Positions 11,001 through 23,248 of a DNA stretch of 49,983 bases are shown piece by piece; the stretch's first letter is position 1; the number at the start of each line of letters is the position of its first letter. Made by a program: the position numbers and the translations under genes. Under the pieces are notes generated by a model that was not told where the DNA came from, made no database searches, and saw only the letters and a list, made by a program, of their open reading frames with translations. Source of the stretch: Brachionus koreanus (Eukaryota; Rotifera; Eurotatoria; Ploima; Brachionidae); assembly GCA_016987375.1 (NCBI GenBank), contig PJRA01000313.1, forward strand, positions 3,786,556-3,836,538, written 5' to 3'.

Positions 11001-12581
11001 ATGAATTAAAACTGAGAGACAAAAACATAAAGTAATCGGGAGACTGAAAAATTTATTTTTGAAAAAAGTTAAGATTTACGGTGCAGCGAACTTTACTCTC
11101 GAAACCCTAGAAAGCCCAAAGAATTTTTTTGACCATTTTTTGAAAAATTAAAAATCAAAATTTTTTTAATTCTAAAAAATTCTAGAATTATAATTATTAA
11201 TCTTGTAAAAAATATTTGCTGACTTATCAAATCATAACTTTGACTTCACTTTTGACATTATATCAACTTTGCTTTAAATTAATTAAACAAATGCTGCAAA
11301 AAATTATATTAACTAAAAATCGATTTATTTTTCTGCTTCAAAAAAAATTCTTTTTCATAAATAATTCATCTATTCAAATTTATTAAGTATAATTTTTGCC
11401 TATTACTTTAAATAATTTATTTGAGCTATTGATTTAAGAGCTTTAATTTTTAGTTTATTAGTACAATAAAAAGAAAATAAAACCTTTTAAAAAACTTAAT
11501 TTTTTTCGATCTTAAATTTATTTTCTGAATAATGAGGGAAAAAAATTTTGCTTTAATCAAAAACTTACTCTTTTTTCCATTTTTTTTAAGTTGTGTCTCA
11601 AAACTAACCTGTTGTTTCGCCATTTCTTGGACCATTTCCTCTAATCTGTTTAACAAAAAAATTAAGGCTTCACTTTAAAAATGATGTGAAATAAATTAAC
11701 CTTAGACGCATTTCTCGTTCGGATTGTAAAATTTTGTTCATCTTTCTAGTTCGAAAAAGAGCCAAATTAATAAACTCTTGGCAATGTCCCATGACACCTA
11801 TCATGGCAACTTTATATAAAGTTGATTGTTCGTTTATTGTCTTGATTGTTAAATCCTCAGGTCTTGTTTGAGTATGCTCTAGTTCAGTCAATAGCTTGCT
11901 CAATGCATTGCTATGCTTTAGCACAAATTCATACGAAAGACTGAGATCATTTAGCTTTAACTTTAGCACTTGAAGTAAATTTTCAAGCTCATTTTTTTCT
12001 GCCTCGATAGTGGGATCCTCATCGTCTGAATCGTTTTGATTAGATTGACCTAAAATGGGACTCAGATTAGAGTTTGGGTTTTTTTGTCCTATTTGTTTGG
12101 CTTTGTTCTTGGCTAATTCGAGTGCATTAATCCATTTCTGTTTTTCGATTTCATTTGAAGCGCGTAAATGAAACGTCTGGTTGCTAGTGCCGTTCGATAC
12201 AATAAAGCTAACACCATCTTCATTTTGATGAATATTTGCGTTTGCTAAATTAATAGCACCACGACATGTATGATCCATTTCATTAGGAGATCTGAAATAG
12301 GACAAAAGACCATTGTTTATAGAAATCCATCTTCTTTGATAGCCTTTAATGTAATTAGTCCATTTGAGTAGGTGTCCGCTCATGTTACCAGTATTCGAGC
12401 CAGAAGAGGCATTTTGTGTAGAGCCTGCTTCTTTGTTTAAAATGCTTGTAATAGAGGTCTGAACCGGGGAAATGTTAGCTTCGATCAATTCAGCATCGTT
12501 ACGCTTAGGTTGCGGTGCAGATTCGATGGCCAAGGGCTTACTCATTTGTTGAACTGATGGTTGGCTTTTTTGCCCAGACAT
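8039..12581 (-). CDS. OSBP: Oxysterol-binding protein (PH + FFAT + ORD)
   Basis: Lipid-transfer protein expected to exchange sterol and PI4P at ER-Golgi contact sites. Three exons (11701-12581, 11569-11645, 8039-9819) join in phase to 912 residues, close to the family norm of about 800. The PH domain spans about residues 69-162 (KWTNYIKGYQRRW, MDHTCRGAINLANANI, QKWINALELAKNKA). A helical segment follows. An FFAT-like VAP-binding motif EFHDAVE lies near 389-395 in an acidic patch. The sterol-binding ORD starts near NYSINLWSIMKNCIGKDLSK and contains the signature EQVSHHPPG (about 601-609), HHYTYRK and VGKLWIDNVGE. The end reads SKCPDIF, as in animal OSBP. The 1.75-kb intron 2 is unusually long here. 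The acceptor of exon 3 is AAG rather than the usual TAG/CAG, which is the weakest joint. Confidence 0.92.
10266..10601 (+). pseudogene. Opposite-strand ORF pair in the OSBP intron
   Basis: On the plus strand, within the long OSBP intron, a 65-codon frame from ATG 10266 stops with TAA at 10461-10463. It is followed at once, in the same frame, by ATG and 44 further codons to TGA at 10599-10601. The second part is protein-like (FEKKLLDINNKTRVVESNY, ELSALIKAKAKVKSLM) and ends at a donor-like AAG|GTGAAC. It could be a decayed nested gene, a retrocopy or a chance frame. No family is recognised. Confidence 0.2.
10849..10870. repeat. Perfect 22-bp palindrome
   Basis: The 22 nt are identical to their own reverse complement, built on TAGTCGATTAA. 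Variants of the word (CGATTATTAAATCGACTAG, ATTAATCGAATT, GAGTCGATAACC) occur within 200 bp on both sides, all in the OSBP intron. This suggests the core of a degraded inverted-repeat element from about 10680 to 10960 rather than a protein-binding site. Confidence 0.5.
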
Positions 12582-15500
12582 ATGCTCTTAAACAAAAAAT
12601 CGAATGATTTGAAATGAATTTAAAATTTTTAAAAATCGTCATATTAACAAAATAGCTGCAAAAGAAAAATCAAAATAAAAAACATAAATAGAATTGCAAA
12701 TTTAATTTTATTATAATTTTAGTTTATGTGTTTTGAAATTTCAAAGTTTTTTTTTTAATTTTATTTTAAAATAAAATAAATATATTTTTGTGAATAGAAT
12801 GCATAATCATAATTTTATGCAACTTAATTTTTATTCTTCGAGTATGTACTAATTTGGGGTGATCATTGCAAGTTTTTCGTGTAGAATCGTTTGAAAATTA
12901 TATCATTTTATTATCTGATGATTAAAATGGCATATTGCAAAAATCATCTTACTAAAATAAATTAAAAAAATGCCATGTTTTCTAATTTTTAGATTAAATT
13001 GAAAAAGGTGTGCAGTTAAATGTTCAGGGTGTCACACACAGCTAAAAATATAATTCATCTGATTAAAATTTATATAAAAAACCGAGTCAATCTTTTATAG
13101 ATAATAATTTTTCTTTCATCATTAAAATGTTTCGTTAGTATGTTTAAATTAGAGAGAACTATTTTTTTTAAATCAGATCAAGGTTTTCTCTTTATTTGTT
13201 CAATTTTTGAAGCATGTCATAAATGAAATAAAGACATGTCTTTTTATATAGAGCACTGGTTAAAATTTTTGAACTGTAACATTTACTTAAAGTCGAAAAT
13301 GCACTTAAAAAGATATATTTTTAAATAAGGATTGTCATTTATGGTGATATGTTAAAAAAAAATTTTTTATTTTATTTTATTTTATATAGTTAAAAAACTT
13401 TTTAAAAAGAATAAAATATCTCAAAGTAAAAATTCGTTTATTAATTATTATTTTATATTATTAATAAAAATTTACGAAAATTTATTACTGAAAATAAAGC
13501 ATTAATCTTATTTATAGGGAGTGAATTTTAGAATAAAAAGATTGATATATATAGTGCCTCACATAGCTAAAAATATTAATGTATTAATACAACTATAATT
13601 ATTATCAAAACCAAATAATTATAGTTGGCCAACAGTTGCCATACATCCAATTGTCACATTTGAAACATCTTTTCGATTCCAAAAAAGTAAATGGCTTTAA
13701 AACTGATTGATCCTTGGACTGATTAATTCTGTTTTTTTCTAATTCAGTCTTAACTAAAGTAGCTCTTGAAGAGCTCTTTTGGATGATGTTGACACATAGA
13801 AGCTGTTCCTTGATACTCTATTTAGGGTTTCTTTTGATTCAAGTGACTCTTAAGTTAGGTGTTTGGTCATTTCGACAAGTTTATTTCGCGAAGTTAAATT
13901 TCGACAAAGTAAATTGGACAAATGTTATTACGAAAAATTATAATTAGACAAATTATCATAATTTTAGACAAGTAATGTTGCGACAAGTTATTATTCGACA
14001 TAAAAACTCATTTTTAAATTGAAAGTTTAGTTAATCATTTTAAAAAACAAATCTTAATTTAATTAAATCTACTATATTAGCATACAACTAAATAACGAAT
14101 ATTTAAAAAATATTTTTTTTTTGATTGATTTTTAATTTAATTTAATCAACTTAAGCTCTTTCATTTTTGTCAAAACTTTTAAAATTCTTTGTCTAAATCA
14201 TTAAATGTCTTAGATAAACATGTCAAAATTAATTAAACTTAATATAATTTGACGATATTTAACTTGGCGAAATAACACACATCCCTTAAGTTAAAGTCCA
14301 TCACTAAATTATATTGAAAATATCTTTTAATTACAAACAGTCAGTGTTTGCGGTTCAGAAAATTATTTGTTTGAGACATGTCAGTAAAAATACTTAAAAA
14401 GTATGCATTTTCGTGATTCATCATATGTTATTAAAAAAGTATATGTTTTTTTGTACATTATATCATACTATGAAATGCTGTAAAAAAGAACAATTACGTT
14501 ACAATGAATAAAATCTTACTATTCTAAAAATATTTTTTAAAAACTTGAATTTAATAAATCATGAAATCAAAGTCAAGAATCAAAAATTTATAAATTAAGA
14601 TTTCAGAATCTTAACTTCAGAATTCTGTCATATTGATTAGATTTGATTTGATTTAACACTCAAAAACCGGAGGGGTCTTTTCAACACCTTTTGTAACTTC
14701 CTTTATTTGTTTTTTATTCAATAAATTTAATCATTTTTTTATAATTTTTTTTCAATCATATCTTAAATAAAAAATATTATAAAATTATTTAATTTTTTCA
14801 TAATAAAATAATTATAAATTAATAATAAAATAATTTTATTTTCATAGAAAAAAAATATTAAAAAAGATTTAAATAAAAGAGTCAGTAATTAATTAGAAAG
14901 AAAAAAAATAATTTAAAAACTAAACTCTAAATCGCAATGATATTTCATTTTTTGTTTTCCTATGCCGAGCTTTAATTCTTTAAAATTAAAAATTAATTTA
15001 GTCGTTTATTAAATTGTTTTACAAAAGAAATATTGTCATTTTTTTTTCAGATTAAGCTTTATGAATTTGTAGTTAAAAATTTGAATTAATTTGAATTTAT
15101 ATGTAGTTTTTTTTTTTTAAAAAGAAAAGAACAGAATTTAACGATAGAAAAGCTTGTTATTTTTTTCCCAAGTTTTTTAATTAGAGCTTTAAATGCCAGA
15201 TTGTGCAAAATGAATGCATTCTAATTAATCGAAATTTAAATATTAATAAATTTGCACAGTTTTACTAGATTTTTCTTAATAATGCAACTAAAAATGCTGC
15301 ACCATGTTGAACTAAATAAAAATAAAAATAAAAAATTTGTTTTCTATTTTTATTAGTTCAAAAATAAAGCCTATTATGATGTCGTTTTTTTTTAGAAAAA
15401 AAAGTGATATTTTATAATTGTTCTTATTTTTCTAAACATACTATATTCAAATAAAATTATTTAGTCATTTTTTAAAATTTTTTATTTAATTGACCTAATA

Positions 15501-15995
15501 AATTTTTTAAAGGGAAATAATTTGTATATGTGAAAAAATAATTCCTCTATTATATAAGCTCATTATAAAAGATAGAAATAACTTTTTGATGATTCGTTTC
15601 TATTTTAATTAGTTATTTTTTACAAACTTATTAAGATCTAAATATTTTTTTTTTAACCATATTTTGGACAAATCTTAAAAAAAATAAACCTTTAGTAAAC
15701 GAGTCTAAAAAAAGTAGCTTTGCTAATTTGCCTTCTCATTTCGCGAAACAGAAGGCAACCAGAACATGTTTAATTCAATTGAATATCAATTAATTTTTAA
15801 AATAAGAAAAATGTTTTAAAAATTGTTTGTGTCTTTTATAAGCATTCCCTTAAAAAAAAATCTTATTTAAGCTAAACAGGTTCAAAAATATTTTAGCTTA
15901 AGAGCCTGAATAGTCTTAATTATTTTTCAATAGTATAAAAAAACTTAGATTAAATAAATGCTAAATTATTAACAATTTAAAAATTCTTTTTAAAG
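12582..15995. other. Long gene-free spacer
   Basis: About 3.4 kb, extremely AT-rich. Apart from the inverted-repeat element at 13849-14290 no feature is supported. A slightly GC-richer patch at 13620-13850 and another at 15715-15770 (with CTTCTCATTTCGCGAAACAG) have no sustained frame on either strand. Confidence 0.5.
13849..14290. repeat. Imperfect inverted-repeat element (TTTCGNCAAGT type)
   Basis: The left end from 13849 reads CTTAAGTTAGGTGTTTGGTC and then TTTCGACAAG and TTTCGCGAAGTTAAAT. The right end, read on the minus strand from 14290, gives CTTAAGGGATGTGTGTTATT and then TTTCGCCAAGTTAAAT. Between them, words such as TTTCGACAAAG, TTAGACAAA and TTGCGACAAG repeat many times. Noncoding. 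It is best read as a degraded non-autonomous transposable element. Confidence 0.5.
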
Positions 15996-16503
15996 TTAAA
16001 AAATCACTGAAAATAGGTGAATTAAAATAATGATAATAAAAATACATAATTTTTTTGTTAAATAGTAGGGAATTCTTTGTTACAAAACAAATCAAATAAA
16101 AGAGACGAAAAAATAAAAAAAGTTTACCATTTGATCGTAGATGATCTGTTCTGTGTAGATTATTCTCTGAGTTTTTTTTTGTCTTAATGAATTTAGTTGT
16201 TTTTTGGTTCAATTTAAGCATTCCAAGCAGCTTATCCCTTCGTTTAGGACAGTCGTAAACGTTTTCAATTGAGCTGAGCATCGAAGTATTTTTATCAAGA
16301 ATTTTGGCATTCATTTTATCAGCCATATGTCTGTTCGATTTTAATGTATTTATGCTCTTTGAACGTTTGATATTTGGCTTTGTCTCGACCATTACCAAAC
16401 TATAATTCAAATTTGCGCTTAGTCCATCTATTGTATTAGAAGAGGTCAAGTTTGATGTTTTCTTGCATCTATTTTTTACTGAATTAACAGAGCTCTCTTC
16501 CAT
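15996..16503 (-). CDS. Short two-exon gene, unknown function
   Basis: Exon 1 runs from ATG 16503 to a GTAAAC donor at 16127-16126 (125 codons plus one base). A good acceptor (ACCTATTTTCAG) at 16008-16007 leads to an 11-nt final exon that ends the protein as NVIF with TAA at 15996-15998. The product is 128 residues, basic and hydrophilic, rich in Asn, Ser and Lys (for example KPNIKRSKSINTLKSNRHM and LGMLKLNQKTTKFIKTKK), with no membrane segment or signal peptide. It is probably disordered. No family is recognised. If the tiny exon is wrong, the frame would run through the donor to 15961. The exon text is clearly different in composition from the flanking spacer, which supports a real gene. Confidence 0.5.
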
Positions 16504-19096
16504 TCTAATTTTAATTAAACATTTAAAAATCTAAAACAAAGACAACTGTTACAATTTATTTCAAATAAATTAAGTATGGTAAAAAAATCAATAATTATAA
16601 TGAAAGCTTGCACAAAAGATTGACAGTCTAAAAAGACGGAAACTGAGAATCTCATAGTGAAAAATCAACATATGTTAAATTTCTCGGAAAAAATTTATTT
16701 TTAAAAAAAAAATTCAAACTATTTTAGAGGGTTGTTTCATAATTATTTTGTCCAAATAATTTATCAAGCAAAAATCTTTATGAAAGAATGTCCTAATTTT
16801 TAAATAATTTTATTTTTCAAAAACAAAAATCTTAAATCATAATTTTAATTTAAAGTTAAAAAATAAAAATTTGAAAACATCTTAAAATTTTATTGTTAAG
16901 TCTGTTTTCGTTCATTTATATAAAAGTAAGCATATAAATTAAATTTCAGCAAGTACCATGCAACAATTCAAACTTTAATGATTGATGTTTTTGAAGAAAA
17001 GAATAGCCCTGTAAATTATTAAAATTATGTGTATTTAGAAAAGTAAAAATTCTTAAGATTAAAGTCTATTTAAAAGCTAATATTTAAGATTATTAATTAA
17101 TGTTATAAAAAGAATTATATAATACTATATAGAGGCACGAAAAAAATGATCATCTTAGATAACTTAGTCCAAATGCGCACTCTACCCAAATTAAGATGAA
17201 ATTTTTTTTAAAGCAAAACGTGACCAATTTTGATCTTGGTGTTCTCATTTATATGAACAGATTAAAGAGGAAAATTCTCAAAAAATTTTATTCAAAATAA
17301 AATGAAAAATTAAAAAAATTACGAATTTTTTATCGCTGAGACACCTTAATTAAATTTTTAAAATCATTTACTAGATTTAAAAAAATCGATAATGATATAA
17401 TCAGTTTTGGCTTGAATTTGATAAAAATTGTGTACCTTTTTCCCATGATTGAGCAAAAAAAATAACTGAAAAAATTCTAATCTAATTAAAACACATGTAT
17501 TGAAAAATATGGAACAAAAATTCATAATTTATCGATAAAGTATGATCTATAAGTTTAACAAGATATGATAAATGAAGTTTCATCATAAAATTAAATGTAT
17601 ATGCTACATTAAAATATATACCTTAGCTATAACATTTATTTTCTTTTTTTTTTGTTCATCTTAATTTAAATTAATTTAGATTTTCCAAAAAGCTCTAAAT
17701 AATGTAATGTATTCACAATTTTTTCGTGCAAGCTGTTTTTTTTTATCTTTTCCAATTATTTTAATAAGCAATAGGATGAAAAAAATACATGAATCATTTT
17801 TAAATACATATTCAAGACAATGATTAGCATTCAGATTTTAAAATAAAAAAAGTCTTGAGAGAAAATTTAAAATCAATTAATTTTGCATTACTTTATAAAA
17901 ATTAATTTTTTAGCTTTCATGATCATTGTTATGAAAAAAATTGAATTAAAAAAATTGTAAAGAACATTTACTTAATAATCGAAGATAATCATTTTTAAAT
18001 TAGAATTTTTTTCCGGCGGAATAAAAAAATATCTAGATCATATGAACATGTATTAGTTATTTGCTAAAATTATTAATTATTTTGCATTTCTAATTATTCT
18101 TTTCAAAGTAACGAAACACATAATTAAAATAAAAATAAATGATGGGAAAATAATTAATTTTAATCATTAAAAAAAAATTCGAATTTTTGTTATATCATAG
18201 CTGTAAAACAAGAAAAAAATAAAAAAATATCATTATGTCCTAGATCTATTGAATTTAATTTAGAAAAATTTCAAATTATTTAAATTTGCTTAGTTACTTA
18301 AATACATTTCTATTACTGATTTAATTAAATGATGAAAAATTCACTTTAATTTAAATTTTGTAAAAAAAAATATAGTTTTAATTGTTTTTATTTTAAATTT
18401 ATTTTTAATATAGGTTAAATAAATTTTCATAAACTTTGAAATGGTTATTCTTAGGAAATTTTCTTTAATTAATTACAAATCAAGTAAAAAATCTTCTCAT
18501 TTTTTTTACAATTTCTGTTAACTTAAGAAATTAATAATAAACAAAATCAGAATGATTTGTTTGAAGCCATAAGTAATAGAATAAAATTGTTTATATTAGA
18601 ATAAAAGATTTTAATTGATTTTCTAGTAAAAATAAATAATTCATTCAAATAAACATTTTTTTAAATATTTTTTATTTCAAAAATCAAACTTCTAATGCAA
18701 TTTATCCTTATAAATTTTAATTGTATTCTGATTAATCTAGAGGTATGTGTTTCTTTAATTTTGATGAATTTTTATTAAAAAAGCGGTATCAAACAATTAT
18801 TTGCCTTTGAAACATCATCTATCAGGGATTATTTAAGACAAATGAAAAAATGAAAAATTAAATTTATTCTATCTTTAATTATTTTTATTTATTTCTTTTA
18901 ATTTAACTCAACAAAAACCTGTTTATAATTGAATCTTCTAAATAATCCAAAAAAAATTTTTTTTTCAAATTTTCATTTTGAAATTGATTTTAAAAGGAAT
19001 AAATAAATTATGCTTTGAATTGTATTAATGTGACAAAATAAAAAAAATATTTTAAATTGAAAAAAAAAGTTTTTTCTTTATTAATTAAATTTTAAT
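16504..19096. other. Long gene-free spacer
   Basis: About 2.6 kb of AT-rich sequence with poly-A and poly-T runs. Both strands were read; no frame, splice pair or repeat unit stood out. Confidence 0.5.
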
Positions 19097-20088
19097 TTAG
19101 CACACAGTAACACCCGAAGATTTGGTCTCTGACAAGGTTTCTAAAGATAAAAAGAATAAAAATGTGAATATTTTTTAATGAAAATTTAGATTTATCTCAC
19201 CTAAAAGACTATAATAAAAGGAATCATATGTCTGATTGCCTGTTACATGTCCTATCTGTGCAGGGTTGGATCTCACTGTGGTACATTTAAAATTTTGATT
19301 TAGTTTCTCATTAAATGGTCCAGTAACTTCTATTTCAATGACGTGTTTATCAATCAAACTTAGAAACAAATAATTATTTACTCAATTATGAATTAGAATT
19401 ACTTTGGATCAGCAATTAAACATGCTTGAACTTTATCAAAGCCAAGATTTAAAGCAGAGAGTGCTCCGACTGCCATAGTGTTCACATTGTTCGGTGCTAA
19501 ATGGCAAAGATCTCTTACTGGACCTTCATACAAAATCAGAGACGAATCCCAAACTTTCATTCTCTCTAATTTTTCCTTAAGTTCTCCTTCCAATTTAAGA
19601 CTTGTCTGATGTTTTTTCATGGTTATTTTAAGTCCTTTCAGCGTTTGCTGAGTTGCCATTTTTTTAATATCATTGGCGCCCCAAAAAGCACCGCATGGAA
19701 CGTAAATTTTCGACCTGAACTCAGTTGATATTGAAATTAGTTTGTCTAAGAGAGTCTGATTAGCTAATGCAGTAGGTGAACCAATAACGTAGTTGCTATG
19801 TTGAAGAAATCTTACTCCATAATCATGGGTAATTATTGGATGAGCTACCTCAATTATTAGATCTACTTTACTATGGAAAAAAATTTAGAGATTTACAAAA
19901 ATTTTTTTTTATTTTTACTAATTTTTAAAATCTTCTAAATTTGACAATATTAATTCTTTATCAATACTTTCGTCTTTAATTGGGCTACGATTCCAAATAA
20001 ACACAACTTTAAAATTTGGATCATTAATTAATCTATTGTAGAGATATTTGCCCAAATGACCAAAACCAACGATTCCAACTCGTTTCAT
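19097..20088 (-). CDS. ASPDH: Aspartate dehydrogenase domain protein
   Basis: Putative NAD(P)-dependent L-aspartate dehydrogenase, converting aspartate to iminoaspartate/oxaloacetate with ammonia release. Four exons on the minus strand (19919-20088, 19403-19870, 19201-19358, 19097-19140) join in phase to 279 residues, the usual size. The N-terminal Rossmann fold starts at once with GIVGFGHLG (residues 5-13). Next come IIEVAHP, then KIYVPCGAFWGANDIKKM, which corresponds to the family's substrate-site region with the GA-D pattern. NNVNTMAVGALSALNLGF holds the conserved Asn-Asn-x-Asn-T-M stretch. The C-terminal half carries HVIEIEVTGP, RSNPAQIGHVTG and SFYYSLLG, as in animal ASPDH. The last exon adds only 14 codons. 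Activity of animal members is poorly documented, so the name rests on family membership. Confidence 0.9.
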
Positions 20089-22139
20089 TTGTAAGTTGAA
20101 TTATTTTGAAAATAAGTAGTCTCATAAAATAATTTGATTATGCATAATAATTTATAAAATTAAGATTGTAAAGGGTGTGAGTTTTATTTTTTTAGATTTA
20201 TTTTTTTGTGAAATATGGTTAACTAATCATCAATTTTAGAAGGTTTTTTAGATAACCTAAAATTGCTATTATGCTAAGATATTTTTTTTGTAATCATTTT
20301 ATCGAATTTTTTCAATTTTTCATTATTTTTATTTTTAAATCGGAAAAACAAAATTATTTTCTTTAAAAAATAATGATTTTTCAATTTATCGATCATAAAT
20401 TTATATATTTAGACATTAAAATCAACTTGTTTGTCACAAAAAATGCTTAAAAAACAATCCAAATTTCAATTATTTATATTTTTAAATAAACTAATAAGTA
20501 TTGTAATTTATAATTTTTGTTTTTTAAGTGATTTACTCTTTGTTGTAAAATTTTAGTAAATTTAGTATTTTATTGTAAAAAAACAAGTAATTTTAAAAAA
20601 TCTTGAAAAAAATTTCGAAAATCCAATTCAAATTTAAAAATCTTCTAATTTTTAATTTAAAACCTTTTGTGTGTGTGAAAAATTGAAAGTTAATACTTTT
20701 TTTTTAATAAGGAACGTTTTATTTCAATAAAAAATCCTCTTTCAACTTGGTTTTCATTTCTCGAATTAACTCAAGTTATATGATGTTTAACAACCATCTT
20801 TGTTGACTATTTGAACTGACAATTTCTTTAGTTTCTCTTAATCAAGAATCCATCTAAAGAGTTAAAATTTTTCTAATATATTTCTAATTTTTTACAAAAA
20901 CCTTCATTTTCTGATGTGGCTGTTGGTGTACGAAATCCATATCTTCAATATTCTCAATCCAACTTATATCAATCTCCTTTAGTGAATTTCCTCATCGCAA
21001 AGTCTATTGGGATTAAAAAGAGCAATTGAGCATACTCCTGTCTTAATTCCAAAATATTCAAAGGAAACTATTTTCATAATTATATTAAACTTGAAACTTT
21101 CTACTGTAACTTTTTACGGAAAATATTATTTAGTTCTAATTAGGTTTTTCATTCTTTCTTTGTTAGTTAAGTTAATTACGTTGTACCATGAAAAATTAAT
21201 TTATTTGATTTCAATTTACACATGGACAAGAAGCACTAGTATTGATTAATTAAAATTTTGGCAATATGGTCTTAGATATGGACATTTTTGTCAAAGAGTT
21301 GTTCATAAATACTTTGATGATCTAAATTTTTAAATAAATTTAAATAAACAACTCTTTCTTTATATTTTGTTTTTAAATAGATTCTAATTTTTTTTTAAAA
21401 ACTGTTCACACGCACTCAAGCACCTTCTAAATGCTAATACCGGTCACTTAAAATTACTTGAAACTTTCGAAAAAAATTTATGGTCATGTAGAAAATACGT
21501 TTTATCTTTTACTTTGTCATTTATGAGGGAAAAACAAAAAAATTTTGGATCAAAAAGTATGTTATCTCACTTTTAAGTCTGTTCACTTTTAAGATCCTTT
21601 TCAATCGTCACTCGTCTCAGAGTATTCATCAAAAATGACGATAAAATTAAGCTACAATTTAAGGAATAACAGAAACCTAATTATTGAAGATTACCAATCT
21701 ATTTATCACTATGCCAATCTATAGCTATTTATCGGATAAATAGCTATGTGATTAAAAGATCAATAATGAAATATTCACAATTCAAACTATTCAATGTTTT
21801 TTATTTTTAAAAAAATCTTAATTTTTAATATTAAAAATTTTATTAAATTAAATAAATAAAATGAAGCGTAAATCAGTCGGCTCTGATAAAGCCACTCTAG
21901 CCTATTGAAAAACCTTGAGTTTAAAATTTCTATATCAAAATAACAAACACGAATAGTATCACTCAAATTAAAAGAAATTTGAATTAATTATTTACTAAAG
22001 TATAAAAACTTAGACCTCAATTTTATCAATTTTAACATTTATTAATTCGATAAAAATTTTAGGGAAGTTGCTTAAATCTTTTTTAGTATCAAATTCAAAT
22101 AAACATAAAAATCACAGAAAAATACAAAAAAGGAAAAAG
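20089..22139. other. Spacer with one decayed coding patch
   Basis: About 2 kb, AT-rich. Except for the broken coding-like patch at 20889-21331, listed separately, nothing is seen. Near 21710-21750 the word TAGCTATTTATC occurs next to GATAAATAGCTA, a small hairpin. Confidence 0.5.
20889..21331 (+). pseudogene. Broken coding-like patch, unknown
   Basis: One plus-strand frame reads SDVAVGVRNPYLQYSQSNLY and on to a TGA at 21027-21029. An overlapping frame then reads LKRAIEHTPVLIPKYSKET, turns hydrophobic, stops at 21247-21249 and resumes in the same frame as FWQYGLRYGHFCQRVVHKYF to about 21331. The pieces look more protein-like and less AT-rich than their surroundings, but no splice scheme joins them cleanly. 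It could be a decayed gene or transposon piece, or the exons of a small gene I failed to assemble. The family is not recognised. Confidence 0.3.
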
Positions 22140-23183
22140 CTATACAATTAATAAGAAAAAAAATCGGTTCAAAAGTTTAGAAATTTTTAAATTTTGATAT
22201 TTGAAATGTCCGACTTTGGCCTTATAACAAGCCAAAACTCTTTTTGGCATTGATTCAATCAATTTTTGTACGTATTCAGTCGGAATNNNNNNNNNNNNNN
22301 NNNNNNNNNNNNNNNNNNNNNNNNNNNNNNNNNNNNNNNNNNNNNNNNNNNNNNNNNNNNNNNNNNNNNNNNNNNNNNNNNNNNNNNNNNNNNNNNNNNN
22401 NNNNNNNNNNNNNNNNNNNNNNNNNNNNNNNNNNNNNNNNNNNNNNNNNNNNNNNNNNNNNNNNNNNNNNNNNNNNNNNNNNNNNNNNNNNNNNNNNNNN
22501 NNNNNNNNNNNNNNNNNNNNNNNNNNNNNNNNNNNNNNNNNNNNNNNNNNNNNNNNNNNNNNNNNNNNNNNNNNNNNNNNNNNNNNNNNNNNNNNNNNNN
22601 NNNNNNNNNNNNNNNNNNNNNNNNNNNNNNNNNNNNNNNNNNNNNNNNNNNNNNNNNNNNNNNNNNNNNNNNNNNNNNNNNNNNNNNNNNNNNNNNNNNN
22701 NNNNNNNNNNNNNNNNNNNNNNNNNNNNNNNNNNNNNNNNNNNNNNNNNNNNNNNNNNNNNNNNNNNNNNNNNNNNNNNNNNNNNNNNNNNNNNNNNNNN
22801 NNNNNNNNNNNNNNNNNNNNNNNNNNNNNNNNNNNNNNNNNNNNNNNNNNNNNNNNNNNNNNNNNNNNNNNNNNNNNNNNNNNNNNNNNNNNNNTTAGAT
22901 TTAAAATCAATGGCGAGTTTTTGATAGCTAGATGTAGGATCTTTTCTAATCTCTCTAAAATGTAATTTTCATCCCTAAAAGTTAGCTTCCGAGGTCTACC
23001 AAAACAGCTTTGATCAGAGACAGAACCAGTCTCCTCATATCGTTTCTTAGTTAAAGAGATACATTTTGGAGATAAACCTAACAACTTGACTATTTCGTTT
23101 TGCTTTTTATCTCCACTTTTTAGCAGACCCACGATCTGCCATTTTTGTTGGCTAGACACATTTTTTTTACCCATTTTTGTCAA
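22140..23183 (-). mobile_element. Tc1-like transposase, centre hidden by gap
   Basis: Minus-strand transposase frame with an ATG at 23183. The known N-terminal part (about 95 residues) is a Tc1-type paired helix-turn-helix: KWQIVGLLKSGDKKQNEIVK, then LLGLSPKCISLTKKRYEETG, then the GRPRKLT AT-hook-like linker. After the gap the frame resumes with IPTEYVQKLIESMPKRVLAC and KAKVGHFKYQ, the standard Tc1 C-terminus, which normally stops right after the final Tyr. Here the frame reads on about 17 codons into the terminal repeat. The frame is the same on both sides, and the total of 347 codons agrees with a typical Tc1 transposase, so the gap length is plausible. The DDE catalytic region is entirely in the gap, so activity cannot be judged. 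Confidence 0.85.
22287..22894. other. Assembly gap (608 N)
   Basis: A run of 608 undetermined bases inside the transposase. Frames crossing it are artefacts of the filler. Confidence 0.99.
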
Positions 23184-23248
23184 ATTAAAGATTTTTTGGT
23201 AATATTATTTAGAGACCAAATGAGGATTTGGAGAGCTTTTTATATTAA

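Noticed and set aside
22244..22924. Long plus-strand frames across the gap
   Set aside because: They consist almost entirely of undetermined bases; the real text is the minus-strand transposase.
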